29,067 nucleotides of DNA from JALZAH01 sp051000755 (lineage in GTDB: Bacteria; Actinomycetota; Acidimicrobiia; Acidimicrobiales; Palsa-688). Location: assembly GCA_051000755.1 (NCBI GenBank), contig JBPCNZ010000146.1, forward strand, positions 1 through 29,067, given 5' to 3'. A program made the position numbers and the translations under genes. Of this stretch, positions 7,905-15,084 are shown in pieces. Below the pieces are notes generated by a model that was given only the letters and a program-made list of their open reading frames with translations, was not told where the DNA came from and ran no database searches. How positions within the stretch are numbered: position 1 is the first letter of the stretch; the number at the start of each line of letters is the position of its first letter.

Positions 7905-9329
7905 ATGGCCAAGTCCCGCACCGTGCACCGCTGTTCCGAGTGTGGGTCGGCGAGTCCCCAATGGGTAGGCCGCTGCCCGGGCTGTGACGCCTGGGGCACC
8001 CTGGTGGAGGAGGCCAGCCGACCGGCGGAGCGGTCGGGGCGCACCGCCTCCCTCGGGGTGGGAAGCGTGGACGGGAGCGGCGCCACGCCGGTCCGCCTGG
8101 CCGATCTGGACCTGGGGGCGGCGGCGCCGTTCCCCACCGGTATCGATGAGCTCGACCGGGTCCTCGGAGGGGGCCTGGTCCCCGGCTCGGTGACCCTGGT
8201 CGGCGGCGAACCGGGCATCGGCAAGTCCACCCTGCTCCTCCAGGCCCTGGCCAGCATGGCCGGGCGGGGGCGGCGGGCGTTGCTGGTCTCCGCCGAGGAA
8301 TCAGCCCAGCAGGTAGGCCGGCGGGCGGCCCGGCTGGGCCTGGACGACCCCGGGCTGTGGCTGGTGTCGGAGACCACCCTCGCGGGCGTCGGCGCCGCGG
8401 TCGACGCGGTCAAGCCCCAGGTGCTGGTGGTGGACTCGATCCAGACGATCTGGGACCCCGAGCTGGAGTCGACGCCGGGGTCGGTGACCCAGGTCCGAGG
8501 CTGCGCCCACGCTTTGGCCGGCCTGGCCCGGGAGCGCAGCATCGCCGTCCTGCTCGTCGGCCATGTGACCAAGGACGGGGCCCTGGCCGGGCCCCGGGTC
8601 CTCGAGCACCTGGTGGACACGGTCATCAGCTTCGACGGTGACCGCCATCACGCCCTGCGGCTGGTGCGGACGGTCAAGCACCGCTTTGGCGCCACCGGCG
8701 AGCTGGGCCTCTTCGAGATGACCGAGGACGGCTTGATCGGGGTGCCCGATCCCAGCGGCCTGTTCCTCGGTGACCGCCGGGAGGGCACCCCGGGCTCGGT
8801 CGTGTTCCCGGCCATGGAGGGCTACCGGCCCCTTCTGGTGGAGATCCAGGCCCTGGTGACCGCCTCGGACCTGCCGGCCCCACGGCGGTCGGTGTCCGGC
8901 CTGGATGCCAACCGTCTGGCCCTTCTTGTCGCCGTCCTGGCCAACCGGGTCGGGGTCAAGCTGGCCAACCGGGACGTCTACCTCTCGGCCGTCGGCGGGG
9001 TGCGGATCAGCGAGCCGGGGGCCGATCTGGCCGTGTGCCTGGCGCTGGCCTCGGCCGCCGAAGGGAGGGCTCTGCCCCACGACCTGGTAGCCATCGGCGA
9101 GGTCGGTCTGGGCGGCGAGCTGCGCCAGGTGGCCCACACCGCCAGGCGGCTGGCGGAGGCCAGCCGCCTCGGGTTCACCAGCGCCGTGATTCCCTCCTCG
9201 GCACCCGAAGGAGGCCCGATCGAGGCGGTCCGGGCTGCCACGCTCATCGACGCCATCGGTTCGGTCCTGGGCCCACCGCCAGGCGCCGTCGAGGAAAGGC
9301 GGAGGAAGGGGGCCTCGGCTTCCCGGTAG
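7905..9329 (+). CDS. radA: DNA repair protein RadA (Sms)
   Basis: RecA-like ATPase/helicase that processes branched recombination intermediates. The 474 residues show the full family layout. An N-terminal zinc finger has cysteines at residues 10, 13, 24 and 27. Walker A is GGEPGIGKST (about 99-108), followed by LLVSAEES and VLVVDSIQTI. The RadA-specific KNRFG motif appears as KHRFG at about 256, with His in place of Asn. A C-terminal Lon-protease-like domain lacks a catalytic Ser/Lys pair, as usual. ATG at 7905 follows AGGGTGG at 7894-7900. The gene is nine bases upstream of disA, the same pairing as in mycobacteria and Bacillus, where RadA can restrain DisA activity. Confidence 0.96.
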   Translation: MAKSRTVHRCSECGSASPQWVGRCPGCDAWGTLVEEASRPAERSGRTASLGVGSVDGSGATPVRLADLDLGAAAPFPTGIDELDRVLGGGLVPGSVTLVGGEPGIGKSTLLLQALASMAGRGRRALLVSAEESAQQVGRRAARLGLDDPGLWLVSETTLAGVGAAVDAVKPQVLVVDSIQTIWDPELESTPGSVTQVRGCAHALAGLARERSIAVLLVGHVTKDGALAGPRVLEHLVDTVISFDGDRHHALRLVRTVKHRFGATGELGLFEMTEDGLIGVPDPSGLFLGDRREGTPGSVVFPAMEGYRPLLVEIQALVTASDLPAPRRSVSGLDANRLALLVAVLANRVGVKLANRDVYLSAVGGVRISEPGADLAVCLALASAAEGRALPHDLVAIGEVGLGGELRQVAHTARRLAEASRLGFTSAVIPSSAPEGGPIEAVRAATLIDAIGSVLGPPPGAVEERRRKGASASR

Positions 9330-9338
9330 GATCGTCGG

Positions 9339-10418
9339 GTGGAGGCGCTCGATCCGACGATGGTTGCCGCGCTCAGCGCCATCGCCCCGGGGCGACCCCT
9401 GCGGGAGGGTCTCGACCGGGTCCTGCAGGCCAACAAGGGGGCCCTGGTCATCGTCGGCGACGGGCCCGAGGTGCTGGAGATCTGCTCGGGGGGCTTCCTG
9501 GTCGACTCCAGCTTTAGCCCGCAGCGCATGTCCGAGCTGGCCAAGATGGACGGCGCCATCATCCTGGCCGCCGACGCCGGGCGCATCGCCCGGGCCAACG
9601 TGCACCTGGTGCCGAACCCGACGGTGCCGACCGTGGAGACGGGCACCCGGCACCGAACGGCGGAGCGGGTGGCCCGTAGCATCGACGTCCCGGTGATCGC
9701 GGTGTCGGAGGACATGTCGGTCATCACGCTCTACCGGGGCGCCAACAAGCACGTCCTGGCCACCGTGGCCCGGTTGCTGGGCCGGGCCAACCAGGCCCTG
9801 CAGACCCTGGAGCGCTACCGGGAACGGCTCAACGCGGTGACGGCGTCCCTGTCGGCTCTCGAGGTCGAGGACCTGGTCACCGAGCGCGAGGTCACCACCG
9901 TGCTGCAACGGGCAGAGATGGTCCGCCGCATCGCCCAAGAGGTGGCCGGTTACATCGTCGAGTTGGGCACCGACGGCCGCCTGATCCGGCTCCAGGCCGA
10001 CGAGCTTCTCGCCGGCGTGGAGGATGACCGCCGGGACGTCATCCGCGACTACGTGGTCGACGAGCGTCCCGCCGCCGTCGATGTCGCCCTCCGGGCCCTC
10101 CAGGGCCTGGAGACCGACCAGCTCCTCGACGCCGGCGTGGTCGCGGACACCGTGGCCCTGGGCGGTCGCCACAGCGGGGCGGTCGACCTCGACGCCAGCG
10201 CCGCTCCCCGCGGCTACCGGCTGCTGGGCAAGATCCCCCGGCTGCCGCCGCCGGTCATCGCCAACATCGTGGCCCGCTGCGACAACCTGCAGAAGGTCAT
10301 CGGGGCCACGGTCGAGGAGCTGGCCACCATCGACGGGGTCGGGGACGCCACCGCCGTGGTCGTCAAGGACGGCCTGGCCCGGTTGGCCGAGTCCAGCATC
10401 CTCGACCGTTACAGCTGA
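9339..10418 (+). CDS. disA: DNA integrity scanning diadenylate cyclase DisA
   Basis: Makes cyclic di-AMP from two ATP molecules and senses branched DNA. The 359-residue protein carries the DAC domain with the two catalytic motifs DGA (residues 71-73, in KMDGAIILA) and GTRHR (102-106), then a helical spine (about 140-285) and a C-terminal helix-hairpin-helix DNA-binding region containing EELATIDGVGDATAVVVKD. All essential residues are present, so it should be active. The GTG start at 9339 has only a moderate upstream site. It follows radA by nine bases and ends three bases before the stop of the convergent crp-like gene. No ydaO-type c-di-AMP riboswitch was recognised in the window. Confidence 0.96.
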   Translation: MEALDPTMVAALSAIAPGRPLREGLDRVLQANKGALVIVGDGPEVLEICSGGFLVDSSFSPQRMSELAKMDGAIILAADAGRIARANVHLVPNPTVPTVETGTRHRTAERVARSIDVPVIAVSEDMSVITLYRGANKHVLATVARLLGRANQALQTLERYRERLNAVTASLSALEVEDLVTEREVTTVLQRAEMVRRIAQEVAGYIVELGTDGRLIRLQADELLAGVEDDRRDVIRDYVVDERPAAVDVALRALQGLETDQLLDAGVVADTVALGGRHSGAVDLDASAAPRGYRLLGKIPRLPPPVIANIVARCDNLQKVIGATVEELATIDGVGDATAVVVKDGLARLAESSILDRYS

Positions 10419-10421
10419 GCT

Positions 10422-11081
10422 TCAGCGGGAGCGCTGGGCCAACCGCTCGCGGGCCACGATGCGGTACCGGCGGTCCATCTGTTCGATCCAGCCCAGGCGG
10501 ATGAAGGCGGCGATGGACTTGTTGACCCGTTCCCGCGAGGCCCCGACCAGGCCGGCCAGCTCCTCCTGGGTGATGGGGAGCACGAACTCGTCGGCGGCGC
10601 CGGCCAACTCGAGCAGGCGCTTGGCGGTGCGGCCCGTCACGTCCAGGAACACCGCATCGGCCAGAGCCGAATCCGTGGATCGCAGCCGCTGGGCGAGGAG
10701 ATTGACAACATCCCAAAGCAGATGGGGGCGGGCGTCGAGCTCGGTGCGGACCAACGAATAGGGGATGCGAAGGACCTCGGACGGCTCCAGGGCCCTCGCC
10801 GACGCCGAACGCTCACCGGAATCGAACAGCGGCATCTCCCCGAAGAGGTCGCCGACCTCCATCAGGGCGACCAGGGACTCGCGGCCGTCAGCCGAGCGCC
10901 GGCCGATGGCGATGCGGCCGGATCGGACCACGAACAACTCGCCGGCATCGTCGCCCTCGGCGAAGATCATCTGGTTCCGCTCGCAGCGCAGCGGTCGTGC
11001 CCCGGTCAGCAACCGGTTGAGGGCGTCCCCGTCGAAAGCTGAGAACAGATCGGAGCGTGCGAGGAGTGCCAGGTCGTCCAT
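10422..11081 (-). CDS. Crp/Fnr-family transcriptional regulator
   Basis: A 219-residue dimeric DNA-binding regulator. The cyclic-nucleotide-binding domain (about residues 10-120) includes IFAEGDDAGELFVVRSGRIA and a phosphate-binding cassette, DLFGEMPLFDSGERSASARA, with the Gly-Glu and Arg-Ser features expected for cAMP binding. A dimerisation helix and a winged helix-turn-helix follow, with the recognition helix at about residues 175-195 (QEELAGLVGASRERVNKSIA). Overall it resembles mycobacterial Crp (Rv3676) and corynebacterial GlxR. ATG at 11081 is used. It lies convergent to disA and divergent from carD, with a 114-base shared upstream region. Its position inside the radA-disA-carD block is not usual in mycobacteria. 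Confidence 0.9.
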   Translation of the reverse strand: MDDLALLARSDLFSAFDGDALNRLLTGARPLRCERNQMIFAEGDDAGELFVVRSGRIAIGRRSADGRESLVALMEVGDLFGEMPLFDSGERSASARALEPSEVLRIPYSLVRTELDARPHLLWDVVNLLAQRLRSTDSALADAVFLDVTGRTAKRLLELAGAADEFVLPITQEELAGLVGASRERVNKSIAAFIRLGWIEQMDRRYRIVARERLAQRSR

Positions 11082-11195
11082 GCCAAACGAAACGATACCG
11101 TGCCGATCCTCTGGGGGACGACCTGGTTGGCGATCCGGGCTCTATCCCCTGGTCCGGTACCCTGGGTAGGCCCTCACTGCTGCACCTGGAGCCTC

Positions 11196-11675
11196 ATGCC
11201 GTTCGATGTTGGAGACAAAGTTGTCTATCCCCACCATGGCGCGGCCGTGGTGGAGCGCCGGGAGATCAAGGAGGCTTTCGGGGAGAAGAAGGAGTATCTG
11301 GTGCTCCGTCTGGCCTACGGCGACCTGGTCCTCATGGTCCCCGCCGACAACACCGACGAGGTGGGTCTGCGCGAGGTGATCAACGACGAAGAGGTCGAAG
11401 AGGTCTTCGACGTGCTCCGCAAGAAGGACGTGCGGATGCCGACCAACTGGTCCCGTCGCTACAAGAACCACGTGGAGAAGCTGAAGTCCGGCGACATCTA
11501 CCAGGTGGCCGAGGTGGTGCGGAACCTCTCCAGCCGGGACAAGGACAAAGGGCTGTCGGCCGGCGAGAAGCGGATGCTGAACCGGGCCCGGCAGATCCTC
11601 GTGTCCGAGCTGACCTTCGCCATCGGTGTGTCCGAGGAGCAGGCCGAGAAGAAGCTGGACGAGGCCCTGCCCTGA
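11196..11675 (+). CDS. carD: CarD-family transcriptional regulator
   Basis: RNA polymerase-binding protein that stabilises open promoter complexes, notably at rRNA promoters. The chosen ATG at 11196 gives a 159-residue protein starting MPFDVGDKVVYPHHGAAVVE, the typical beginning of the Tudor-like RNAP-interaction domain (about 1-60). The helical DNA-binding domain (about 70-159) contains MPTNWSRRYKNH, SGDIYQVAEVVRNL and LSAGEKRMLNRARQIL; the Trp of NWSRR is the residue known to touch the upstream edge of the bubble. The frame is open further upstream but the added residues do not resemble the family. The ispD frame begins right at the end of carD, so co-transcription is likely. Confidence 0.95.
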   Translation: MPFDVGDKVVYPHHGAAVVERREIKEAFGEKKEYLVLRLAYGDLVLMVPADNTDEVGLREVINDEEVEEVFDVLRKKDVRMPTNWSRRYKNHVEKLKSGDIYQVAEVVRNLSSRDKDKGLSAGEKRMLNRARQILVSELTFAIGVSEEQAEKKLDEALP

Positions 11676-11716
11676 ACCTCAGCGGCCGGCAGGGAGAGGG
11701 CCCGGAAGCATGGGCT

Positions 11717-12397
11717 GTGGTCGTCGCCGGGGGGACCGGAAGCCGCTTCGGGTCGCTCAAGCAGTTCGCCGACCTGGCCGGCCGACCGGTGCTGGCCTGG
11801 TCGCTGGCGTCGGCCCGTCAGGCCTGCCGGGGCGTGGTGGCCGTCCTGCCCGAGGATGCCGGGGCCGGGGGTCCCTTGGGGGCGGCCGGGTGGGAGGTCG
11901 ACGTCGTCGTGACCGGCGGTCCCAGCCGATCTGCCTCGGTCCGGGCCGGGCTCGGGGCGGTGCCGCCCAGCGCCGAGATCATCGCCGTCCACGATGCCGC
12001 CCGCCCCCTCGTCGCCCTGTCGGTGTGGAGGGCGGTGCTGGCCGCGGTGGCCGGCGGGGCCGACGCCGCCATACCGGTGGTGCCCGTGACCGACACGGTG
12101 AAGGAGGTGGCCACCGACGGCACCCTTCGCACCCTGGACCGCAGCCGGCTGGTGGCGGTCCAGACCCCCCAGGCCTTCCGGGCCGGGGTCCTGCGGCGAG
12201 CCCACTCGGGAGGCACCGACGCCACCGACGACGCCGCCCTGGTCGAGGCCCTCGGAGGCCGGGTGGAGCGGGTGGCCGGGAGCGGTCGCAGCATGAAGAT
12301 CACCGGCCCCGACGACCTGGTGATGGCTGCCGCCCTCATCGCCGCTGCCGGCCGGCCCGACAGCATCGCCGGCGAGGACCCTACAACTACCTCGTAG
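11717..12397 (+). CDS. ispD: 2-C-methyl-D-erythritol 4-phosphate cytidylyltransferase
   Basis: Third step of the MEP isoprenoid pathway: CTP plus MEP gives CDP-ME. The protein has the nucleotide-binding loop AGGTGSRFGSLKQF (the Pro before KQ is absent), VHDAARPLV, VVPVTDTVK, VQTPQAFR and ATDDAALVEALGGRV, all family hallmarks. The start is uncertain. GTG at 11717 is the only standard start in frame, but it trims the first beta strand (residues EAWAVV precede it). The frame is open back to a CTG at 11672 that overlaps the carD stop and would add 15 residues. A GGGAGAGG at 11692-11699 does not fit either start well. It runs towards ispF, the next-but-one pathway step. Confidence 0.92.
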   Translation: MVVAGGTGSRFGSLKQFADLAGRPVLAWSLASARQACRGVVAVLPEDAGAGGPLGAAGWEVDVVVTGGPSRSASVRAGLGAVPPSAEIIAVHDAARPLVALSVWRAVLAAVAGGADAAIPVVPVTDTVKEVATDGTLRTLDRSRLVAVQTPQAFRAGVLRRAHSGGTDATDDAALVEALGGRVERVAGSGRSMKITGPDDLVMAAALIAAAGRPDSIAGEDPTTTS

Positions 12398-12549
12398 CAG
12401 GCTCGGGAACGCGAGCGCGGCGAACTCACCATCCGCTCGTTGGTCGACGGCTTCGGGGGTTGGCTCGGGCCCTTTCACACGTGGGATGATGTCGTCGTGG
12501 GCCACCGGTCGTCGGACAACACGGTGTACTCGGCCCGATCGGTCTCCTC

Positions 12550-13047
12550 ATGAGCAGTCGTCGCGGGAGCCTCAACCTGCCCCGGATCGGCCAGGGTTTC
12601 GACATCCATCCGTTCAGCGACGACCCGGCCCGGCGCCTCATCCTGGGCGGGGTGGCCATCGACGGTCCCGGCTTGGTCGGCCACAGCGACGCGGACGTGG
12701 TCGCCCACGCCGTGGCCGACGCCCTTTTGGGAGCGGCGGGGGAGGGAGACCTGGGGACCATGTTCCCCGCCTCGGAGCAGGCTTGGGCCGACGCCGACAG
12801 CATGGTCCTGCTGGCCCGGGTGATGGGGGCCAAGATCACCCCAGCGTGGGAGGTCGGCAACGTCGACATCACCATCATCGCCGAGGCTCCGCGCCTGGCC
12901 CCCCACGTGGCGGCCATGGCCGACCGGGTGGGACAGGTGGTGGGCGCCGACGTGAGTGTCAAGCCCAAGCGGGCCGAGACCCTCGGCGCACTCGGGCGGG
13001 GCGAAGGCATCGCCTGCCTGGCCCTCACCGTCCTGGGCCGGCGATGA
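12550..13047 (+). CDS. ispF: 2-C-methyl-D-erythritol 2,4-cyclodiphosphate synthase
   Basis: Cyclises CDP-ME 2-phosphate to MEcPP with release of CMP in the MEP pathway; works as a trimer. The 165 residues are about the normal length. Zinc ligands are visible as Asp18 and His20 in GFDIH and His53 in DADVVAHAVADALLG; the HSDAD loop, NVDITIIAEAP, and the C-terminal GRGEGIACLA are conserved. ATG at 12550 overlaps a TGA that ends an open stretch in the ispD frame, and its stop overlaps the rlmB start (ATGA at 13044-13047), so translation of the genes is probably coupled. Confidence 0.95.
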   Translation: MSSRRGSLNLPRIGQGFDIHPFSDDPARRLILGGVAIDGPGLVGHSDADVVAHAVADALLGAAGEGDLGTMFPASEQAWADADSMVLLARVMGAKITPAWEVGNVDITIIAEAPRLAPHVAAMADRVGQVVGADVSVKPKRAETLGALGRGEGIACLALTVLGRR

Positions 13048-14054
13048 CGCCCCCGGGCCGCGAAGGCGGCGGCGCGGGCCGGAACCGTCGGGGCGCGGGG
13101 CGTTCCGGGGCGGGGCGTTCCGGGGCTGGGAGCTCCGGGGCTCGGCGTTCGACACCAGCCGGAAAGAGCAGGGCCGTCAGGTCCTCGGCGGGGCGATCGA
13201 CGCGGGGAGGGACCGGGGTGGACCGGTCAGGGGTCGGAAACCGAGCGCGCCAGCCGGGCATCGACGAGAGCCCCGGCCGGCGGCTGAACCGAGGGACCGA
13301 CGAGCTCGGTGGTGACCAGGTCGAAGGGCGCCAGGCCGTCCTCGAGCTGCTCCGGGCCGGGCGCCGGACCGTCCACCAGATCCTCGTGGCCGAGGGCAGC
13401 GACGCCGACGGGCCTACCGCCGAGATCGTGGCCCTGGCGGCCCGGCGCGGCATCGTCGTGCGGTCAGTGGCCCGGGGCCGCATCGACGCCGTGGCCGGGA
13501 CCGAGGCCCCCCAGGGCGTGGTGGCGACGGCCGACCCTGTCCAGCCCGTCGACCTCGACGACCTGGCCCGACGACCCGGTCCGGGAGGGACGCCGCCGCT
13601 CATCGTCGTCCTCGACGGCATCACCGACCCCCACAACCTTGGCGCCATCATGCGCTCGGCGGTGGGGGCCGGCGCATCGGGGGTGGTGATCGGGCGGCAC
13701 CGGGCCGCCCGGTTGACGCCGGCGGTGGTGAAGGCCGCCGCCGGGGCCGTCGAGCATCTGCCGGTCGCCGTCGCCGTCGGGATCCCCGCCGCCCTCCGGG
13801 AACTGGCCGGGGCGGGTGTGTGGACCGTCGGCCTGGATGCCGACGCCGCCACCGGGCTGTGGGACCTTCGGGTGTCCTCCGAGGGCGTGGCCCTGGTCCT
13901 CGGCGCCGAAGGGCGGGGGCTGGCCCGGCTGACCCGTGACGTCTGCGAGCTGACGGTGTCCATCCCTCTGACCGGGCCCCTCGGGTCGCTCAACGTCTCT
14001 GCCGCCGCCGCCCTGGCCTGCTTCGAGGTGGCCCGGGGTCGAGTCCGGGCCTGA
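13044..14054 (+). CDS. rlmB: 23S rRNA (guanosine-2'-O-)-methyltransferase, SpoU family
   Basis: SAM-dependent 2'-O-methylation of ribosomal RNA (guanosine 2251 in E. coli RlmB). The 336 residues begin with a long basic, low-complexity extension (about 1-95) that includes a tandem GAGRS pentapeptide repeat. This resembles the Arg/Gly-rich extension of mycobacterial orthologues. A substrate-binding domain (about 100-175, EGRQAVLELLRAGR) and the SPOUT knot follow: motif 1 DGITDPHNLGAIMRSA (about 191-206), motif 2 LVLGAEGRGL, and motif 3 SIPLTGPLGSLNVSAAAALA. The ATG overlaps the ispF stop by four bases. In mycobacteria cysS lies between ispF and rlmB; it is absent here. Confidence 0.92.
   Translation: MTPPGREGGGAGRNRRGAGRSGAGRSGAGSSGARRSTPAGKSRAVRSSAGRSTRGGTGVDRSGVGNRARQPGIDESPGRRLNRGTDELGGDQVEGRQAVLELLRAGRRTVHQILVAEGSDADGPTAEIVALAARRGIVVRSVARGRIDAVAGTEAPQGVVATADPVQPVDLDDLARRPGPGGTPPLIVVLDGITDPHNLGAIMRSAVGAGASGVVIGRHRAARLTPAVVKAAAGAVEHLPVAVAVGIPAALRELAGAGVWTVGLDADAATGLWDLRVSSEGVALVLGAEGRGLARLTRDVCELTVSIPLTGPLGSLNVSAAAALACFEVARGRVRA
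13095..13154 (+). repeat. 15-bp tandem repeat inside rlmB
   Basis: Four 15-base units (13095-13109, 13110-13124, 13125-13139, 13140-13154). The first two are identical (GCGGGGCGTTCCGGG) and the last two have diverged. Each unit is five codons, so copy-number changes would keep the frame. They encode GAGRS-like pentapeptides in the disordered N-terminal extension of RlmB. Confidence 0.8.
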
Positions 14055-14367
14055 CCCCCTCGGGCCGGTCGGCGTGGGCCGCCCTGGGTGGGCGTTCCCG
14101 GGTGCTGCTGCTCTCCGTTTGCTCCACTAGCTCCACGAAGCGGATCCTTTGGCCGTTTCGCGCGGGTGGCTTGGCCAAGGTTGGCCCGAGCGACCCGTTG
14201 ACACGGGGCCAAGGACTAGGTACAAGTGACTAGTCAGTAAGAACTGGTCCGAGTCTCTGACCAGGACAAAACACCGAGTTGTGCACTTGCTCCCCTGGGG
14301 AACGGTTTTGGAGAAAAGCACCGCACCGCCTTACGGCCGCCGCTGGCGGCCGCGACCCGAGGACGAC
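14055..14367 (+). other. Leader region between rlmB and the sigma factor gene
   Basis: This 313-base stretch holds the promoter listed separately and two hairpins downstream of it. One has arms CTGGTC/GACCAG (14244-14249 and 14259-14264, nine-base loop). The other is perfect, GGCCGCC-GCT-GGCGGCC (14335-14351), ending eight bases before the GAGGA site at 14359-14363. A GTG at 14281 opens the sigma-factor frame, but the residues it adds resemble no part of the family. The second hairpin could affect translation initiation. Confidence 0.5.
14198..14226 (+). promoter_or_regulatory. Sigma-70-type promoter of the sigma factor gene
   Basis: A perfect -35 hexamer TTGACA (14198-14203), a 17-base spacer and the -10 candidate TACAAG (14221-14226) precede the sigma gene. 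Transcription would begin near 14233, leaving a leader of about 135 bases before the preferred ATG at 14368. Confidence 0.6.
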
Positions 14368-15018
14368 ATGGCCCCGCTCTACTCGCTGCCCCCACTCGCC
14401 GAACTTGACGACGAAGAGCTCGTCACTCGCTTCCAACGAGGTGACGGCGACGCCCTCGAGGTCCTGATCGCCCGGTACCGGCGCTTCGCCCGGTCGAAGG
14501 CCCGGACCTATTTCCTCGTGGGCGCCGACGATGACGACGTCGAGCAGGAGGGGATGATCGGACTGTTCAAAGCGGCCCGCGACTACCGCTTCGACCGGCA
14601 GGCGTCGTTCCGGGCTTTCGCCGAGGTGTGCGTCACCCGCCAGGTGATCACGGCCATCAAGGCTGCCACCCGCCACAAGCACCAGCCGCTGAACCGTTCG
14701 GTGTCCATCTCCGCCGTCAGCGGGGAGCAGGGCGACGCCACCCTCGAGGGCCTCCTCGACGATCACCATGTCGGCGATCCCGCCGAGGAGGTGGTGCGGG
14801 CCGACCAGTTCGGCACCCTGCGCCGATCCATGGCCGAGGTGCTCTCCGGGCTGGAGGTCGACGTTCTCCGCCTCTATGTGGATGGCAAGTCCTACGAGGA
14901 GATAGCCCTCGATCTCGGCCGGCACGCCAAGTCGGTGGACAACGCCCTGCAGCGGATCAAGCGAAAGTTGGATCAGCACCTGCAGGGCGACGAGAGCGAA
15001 CTGGCCCTGGCCAGCTAG
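14368..15018 (+). CDS. RNA polymerase sigma factor, SigH/Spo0H type
   Basis: A 216-residue sigma-70-family factor strongly resembling Spo0H (sigma-H) of Bacillus. Region 2 (about 28-105) has DALEVLIARYRRFARSKAR, TYFLVGADDDDVEQEGMIGL and SFRAFAEVCVTRQVITAIKA, each nearly a residue-for-residue parallel of the Bacillus protein. Region 4 (about 150-205) has LYVDGKSYEEIALDLGRHAK followed by SVDNALQRIKRKL. It lacks the extra domains of housekeeping sigma factors and is not ECF-like in the linker. ATG at 14368 follows GAGGA at 14359-14363; upstream GTG 14281 is in frame but less likely. In Bacillus sigH also follows rlmB. The role here is unknown; no sporulation genes are seen. Confidence 0.88.
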   Translation: MAPLYSLPPLAELDDEELVTRFQRGDGDALEVLIARYRRFARSKARTYFLVGADDDDVEQEGMIGLFKAARDYRFDRQASFRAFAEVCVTRQVITAIKAATRHKHQPLNRSVSISAVSGEQGDATLEGLLDDHHVGDPAEEVVRADQFGTLRRSMAEVLSGLEVDVLRLYVDGKSYEEIALDLGRHAKSVDNALQRIKRKLDQHLQGDESELALAS

Positions 15019-15084
15019 CCGACTCCTGGAGCCGGCGCTCGTCGCCTGACCGGCCCGGGGTGTCCCCCGCCGTAGCATCCAGGG

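Noticed and set aside
8301..10172. 623-codon reverse frame opposite radA and disA
   Set aside because: Spans two well-identified genes on the other strand and has no recognisable motif or ribosome site.
11127..11163. Possible carD promoter with TTGGCG and TACCCT
   Set aside because: The spacing is about 25 bases, too long for a sigma-70-type promoter.
11100..11195. Upstream extension of carD by 32 codons
   Set aside because: The added residues do not resemble CarD, and the ATG at 11196 gives the canonical N-terminus.
12486..13043. Long upstream extension of rlmB through ispF
   Set aside because: The residues are an out-of-frame reading of ispF; ATG 13044 overlapping the ispF stop is the natural start.
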